In this document: piece by piece, positions 33,126 to 35,203 of the stretch
How the letters are laid out: each line of letters starts with the position of its first letter
Position numbering within the stretch: the first letter of the stretch is position 1
DNA from: an uncultured Muribaculaceae bacterium
Lineage (GTDB): Bacteria; Bacteroidota; Bacteroidia; Bacteroidales; Muribaculaceae
DNA: 35,203 nucleotides
Assembly (NCBI GenBank): GCA_910584185.1
Contig: CAJTYC010000017.1
Span: 1-35,203, forward strand
Reading direction: 5' to 3'
Notes under the pieces: generated by a model
What the model was told of the DNA's origin: nothing
Seen by the model: the letters and a program-made list of their open reading frames with translations, nothing else
Database searches by the model: none
Program-made: the position numbers and the translations under genes

Positions 33126-33530
33126 ATGGGTTTAAGAAAAAGACAAGCAGCCGAAGCCATTAAGGCAGCGAAGAAGGAAGAGTTCGGCGCACGCCTGCGC
33201 AATGTGCCCTCTTCTCCCCGCAAAATGCGCCTCGTCGTCGACATGATCCGCGGCCAGGAGGTTTCTAAGGCTCTCGGCATATTGAAGTTCTCCAACAAGG
33301 AGGCTTCGCGCAAGGTGGAGAAGCTCCTCCGCTCTGCTATCGCTAACTGGGAACAGAAGAACGAGCGCAAGGCTGAGGCCGGCGAACTTTTCGTCAAGAC
33401 AGTGTTCGTCGACGCAGCTCCCATGCTCAAGCGCATGCGCCCCGCTCCCCAGGGTCGCGGCTATCGTATCCGCAAACGTTCCAACCACGTCACTATTTTC
33501 GTGGACACAATTAACAAATCTAACGACTAA
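33126..33530 (+). CDS. rplV: 50S ribosomal protein L22
   Basis: L22 lines the exit tunnel; changes in its hairpin loop alter macrolide sensitivity. The 134-aa product shows LRNVPSSPRKMRLVVDMIRG, ALGILKFSNKEASRKVEKLL and the loop APMLKRMRPAPQGRGYRIRK. The next gene starts 6 nt after the stop. Confidence 0.98.
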   Translation: MGLRKRQAAEAIKAAKKEEFGARLRNVPSSPRKMRLVVDMIRGQEVSKALGILKFSNKEASRKVEKLLRSAIANWEQKNERKAEAGELFVKTVFVDAAPMLKRMRPAPQGRGYRIRKRSNHVTIFVDTINKSND

Positions 33531-33536
33531 AGCAAG

Positions 33537-34271
33537 ATGGGACAGAAAGTTAATCCAATCAGCAACCGCCTCGGCGTGATCCGCGGCTGGGATTCAAACT
33601 GGTATGGCGGTAAGAAGTACGGTGAGATTCTTCTCGAAGACTCTAAAATCCGTAAGTACCTCCAGACTCGTCTTGCCAAGGCAAGCGTCTCCAGAATCAT
33701 TATAGAGCGCACTCTTAAGATGGCCACTGTGACCATCGCAACTTCTCGCCCCGGCATGATCATCGGCAAGGGAGGTAAGGATGTGGATGCTCTCAAGGAG
33801 GAACTCAAGAAGCTTACCGACAAGGACGTTCAGATCAATATCCATGAGATCAAGCGCCCCGAACTCGACGCTGAGATCGTAGCCAACAACATAGCTCGCC
33901 AGATTGAAGGCAAGGTGGCTTACCGCCGCGCCGTGAAGATGGCTGTGGCTTCCACCATGCGCATGGGTGCAGAGGGTATCAAGGTTCAGGTGAGTGGTCG
34001 CCTCAACGGCGCCGAGATGGCTCGCTCCGAGATGTTCAAGGAGGGCCGCACTCCGCTCCACACACTGCGTGCCGATATCGACTACGCTCTCGTGGAAGCT
34101 CACACTAAGGTGGGTGTCGTAGGCGTGAAGGTGTGGATCTGCCGTGGCGAGATCTATGGCAAGAAGGAACTCACCCCCACTTATGTGGCAGGTCAGAAGG
34201 AACCCGGTGGCCGTCCGCAGGGCGGTGGCCGCAAGGGCGGTTTCCGCAATAAGAAAAACAACAATCGTTAA
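33537..34271 (+). CDS. rpsC: 30S ribosomal protein S3
   Basis: S3 is at the mRNA entry channel and has helicase-related function with S4 and S5. The 244-aa product has the KH domain (SRPGMIIGKGGKDVDALKEE) and the C-terminal domain (AYRRAVKMAVASTMRMGAEG, then VKVWICRGEIYGKKEL). A Gly/Arg/Lys-rich tail (PGGRPQGGGRKGGFRNKKNN) ends the protein. Confidence 0.98.
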   Translation: MGQKVNPISNRLGVIRGWDSNWYGGKKYGEILLEDSKIRKYLQTRLAKASVSRIIIERTLKMATVTIATSRPGMIIGKGGKDVDALKEELKKLTDKDVQINIHEIKRPELDAEIVANNIARQIEGKVAYRRAVKMAVASTMRMGAEGIKVQVSGRLNGAEMARSEMFKEGRTPLHTLRADIDYALVEAHTKVGVVGVKVWICRGEIYGKKELTPTYVAGQKEPGGRPQGGGRKGGFRNKKNNNR

Positions 34272-34286
34272 AAAAGATACTGAACA

Positions 34287-34718
34287 ATGTTACAACCTAA
34301 GAAAACAAGATACCGCCGTTCACAAAAGGGCCGCATGAAAGGTGAGGCCCAGAGAGGCAATCAGCTGGCTTTCGGTTCGTTCGGCATCAAGACTCTCGAT
34401 TCGAAATGGATCACCGGCCGTCAGATTGAGGCTGCCCGTGTGGCCGTGACCCGCTACATGCAGCGTCAGGGTCAGATCTGGATCCGCATCTTCCCCGATA
34501 AGCCTATCACCAAGAAGCCCGCTGAGGTGCGTATGGGTAAAGGTAAAGGTAACCCCGAGGGTTTTGTGGCTCCCGTCACTCCCGGACGTATCCTCATCGA
34601 GGTGGAAGGCGTACCCTATGATGTGGCTAAAGAGGCTCTCCGCCTCGCTGCCCAGAAGCTCCCCGTGCTCACGAAGTTTGTGGTCCGCAGAGACTATGAT
34701 CCCTCACAGAACGTTTAA
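34287..34718 (+). CDS. rplP: 50S ribosomal protein L16
   Basis: L16 helps shape the A site and joins late in 50S assembly. The 143-aa product has MLQPKKTRYRRSQKGRMKGE, FGIKTLDSKWITGRQIEAAR and the KPAEVRMGKGKGNPEGFVAP loop. Unlike every other gene pair in this block it is followed by a long gap, 193 nt, before rpmC. Confidence 0.98.
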   Translation: MLQPKKTRYRRSQKGRMKGEAQRGNQLAFGSFGIKTLDSKWITGRQIEAARVAVTRYMQRQGQIWIRIFPDKPITKKPAEVRMGKGKGNPEGFVAPVTPGRILIEVEGVPYDVAKEALRLAAQKLPVLTKFVVRRDYDPSQNV

Positions 34719-34805
34719 TTTAATTAAAATTCTGTCAATTTTAGAGTGAGATATAGTTTTTTTCGACTATAGATACAATAAAAAGGGAATATTTCGGTTC
34801 AACAT

Positions 34806-34872
34806 TCGGGAGGCATGTGCAAACGTGCCTCCCGAGCCGGGCCGGAATGGGCCCTATAAACGTATGTATACG
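34806..34872 (+). promoter_or_regulatory. Three consecutive hairpins in the rplP-rpmC gap
   Basis: TCGGGAGGCA (34806-34815) and TGCCTCCCGA (34826-34835) form a perfect 10-bp stem with a 10-nt loop. GGGCC (34839-34843) and GGCCC (34850-34854) form a second stem, and CGTA/TACG (34861-34864, 34869-34872) a small third. The preceding ~85 nt are AT-rich with a TATAG/CTATA pair and no TAnnTTTG promoter. rpmC starts 39 nt after the last hairpin. Confidence 0.55.
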
Positions 34873-34911
34873 CCGACAGAACATGTCAAAACATAACCCT
34901 AACATATAAAA

Positions 34912-35127
34912 ATGAAAAAGGAAGAAATCAAGGAATTAAGCATTCAGGAGCTGCACGCCCAGATAGAGGCTGCCGAGAAGGCTTATCGTGAATTGAAAGT
35001 AGCGCACGCGATATCTCCCTCGGTCAATCCGGCCAAGATCACCAAAGATCGCCGTGATATCGCCCGTCTGAAGACAGTGTTGCGCCAAAAGGAAATAGCC
35101 GCCGCTAAGGAGGCCGCTTCCAAGTAA
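34912..35127 (+). CDS. rpmC: 50S ribosomal protein L29
   Basis: L29 is a small two-helix protein beside L23 at the tunnel exit. The 71-aa product has the usual EIKELSIQELHAQIEAAEKA start, the LKVAHAISPSVNPAKITKDR linker and the second helix RRDIARLKTVLRQKEIAAA. It is slightly longer than the common 63-68 aa. rpsQ follows after 25 nt. Confidence 0.96.
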   Translation: MKKEEIKELSIQELHAQIEAAEKAYRELKVAHAISPSVNPAKITKDRRDIARLKTVLRQKEIAAAKEAASK

Positions 35128-35152
35128 TTAACCCGGTCAAATCATTTGAGAA

Positions 35153-35203
35153 ATGGAAGAACAGAAAAGACATTTGAGAAAAGAGAGAATCGGGGTCGTT
35201 TCG
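35153..35203 (+). CDS. rpsQ: 30S ribosomal protein S17, N-terminal fragment cut by the window edge
   Basis: The ATG at 35153 opens MEEQKRHLRKERIGVVS, which matches the S17 N-terminus (RxLRKxRxGxVxS). The frame stays open to the last base. The order rplP-rpmC-rpsQ is the universal one, which supports the call. The gene continues outside the window. Confidence 0.9.
   Translation, partial: MEEQKRHLRKERIGVVS

Overview
The window looks like a chromosomal housekeeping segment of a gut-type Bacteroidales bacterium, most likely Muribaculaceae or a close relative. Four signs support this. Promoters follow the Bacteroidetes pattern TTTG, 19-20 bp, TAnnTTTG. The cluster DUF6089-uppS-bamA-ompH-ompH-murI is in the order typical of the phylum. 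Bacteroidetes-restricted families are present (DUF6089, DUF6242, a DUF4421-like protein, the alternative GlmU family). The str operon runs rpsL-rpsG-fusA straight into S10 without tuf. I see no insertion sequence, prophage, CRISPR array or rRNA. The assignment is inferred from content only.

Layout. 1-600: an outward-facing promoter and a small unknown gene on the minus strand. 716-3985, plus strand: tRNA-Leu(UAA), its terminator, rpoN (sigma-54), a membrane-anchored coiled-coil protein and tRNA-Leu(CAA). 4047-23776, all minus strand, read from right to left: an alternative GlmU-like enzyme, an M24 aminopeptidase, a gamma-carbonic-anhydrase-like protein, rpsU, a Xer recombinase, hpf, mltG, a DUF4421-like outer-membrane protein, ribD, a DUF6242 lipoprotein, DUF6089, uppS, bamA, two ompH/skp genes, murI, an Mrp-type P-loop ATPase and a MATE transporter. 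24052-26319: a secreted M6 metalloprotease with a C-terminal domain resembling a type IX secretion signal. 26551 to the right edge, plus strand: the str and S10/spc ribosomal operons, from rpsL to the first codons of rpsQ.

The genes mainly serve translation (16 genes including hpf and the partial rpsQ) and envelope construction: peptidoglycan precursor and lipid carrier supply (murI, uppS, GlmU-like), glycan chain termination (mltG), and outer-membrane protein assembly (bamA with its periplasmic chaperones).

The least explained material is non-coding. Six short tandem arrays (7-, 8- or 9-bp units) each lie directly 3' of a stop codon. Three of them, at unrelated genes, share the same 9-bp unit GTCCTTAAA or its complement. 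The ribosomal operon also carries structured RNA candidates: a 21-bp G.U-containing hairpin ahead of rpsL, a multibranched segment between rpsL and rpsG, and a three-hairpin 193-nt gap between rplP and rpmC. These are the best candidates for undescribed biology. I found no clear novel multi-gene system.
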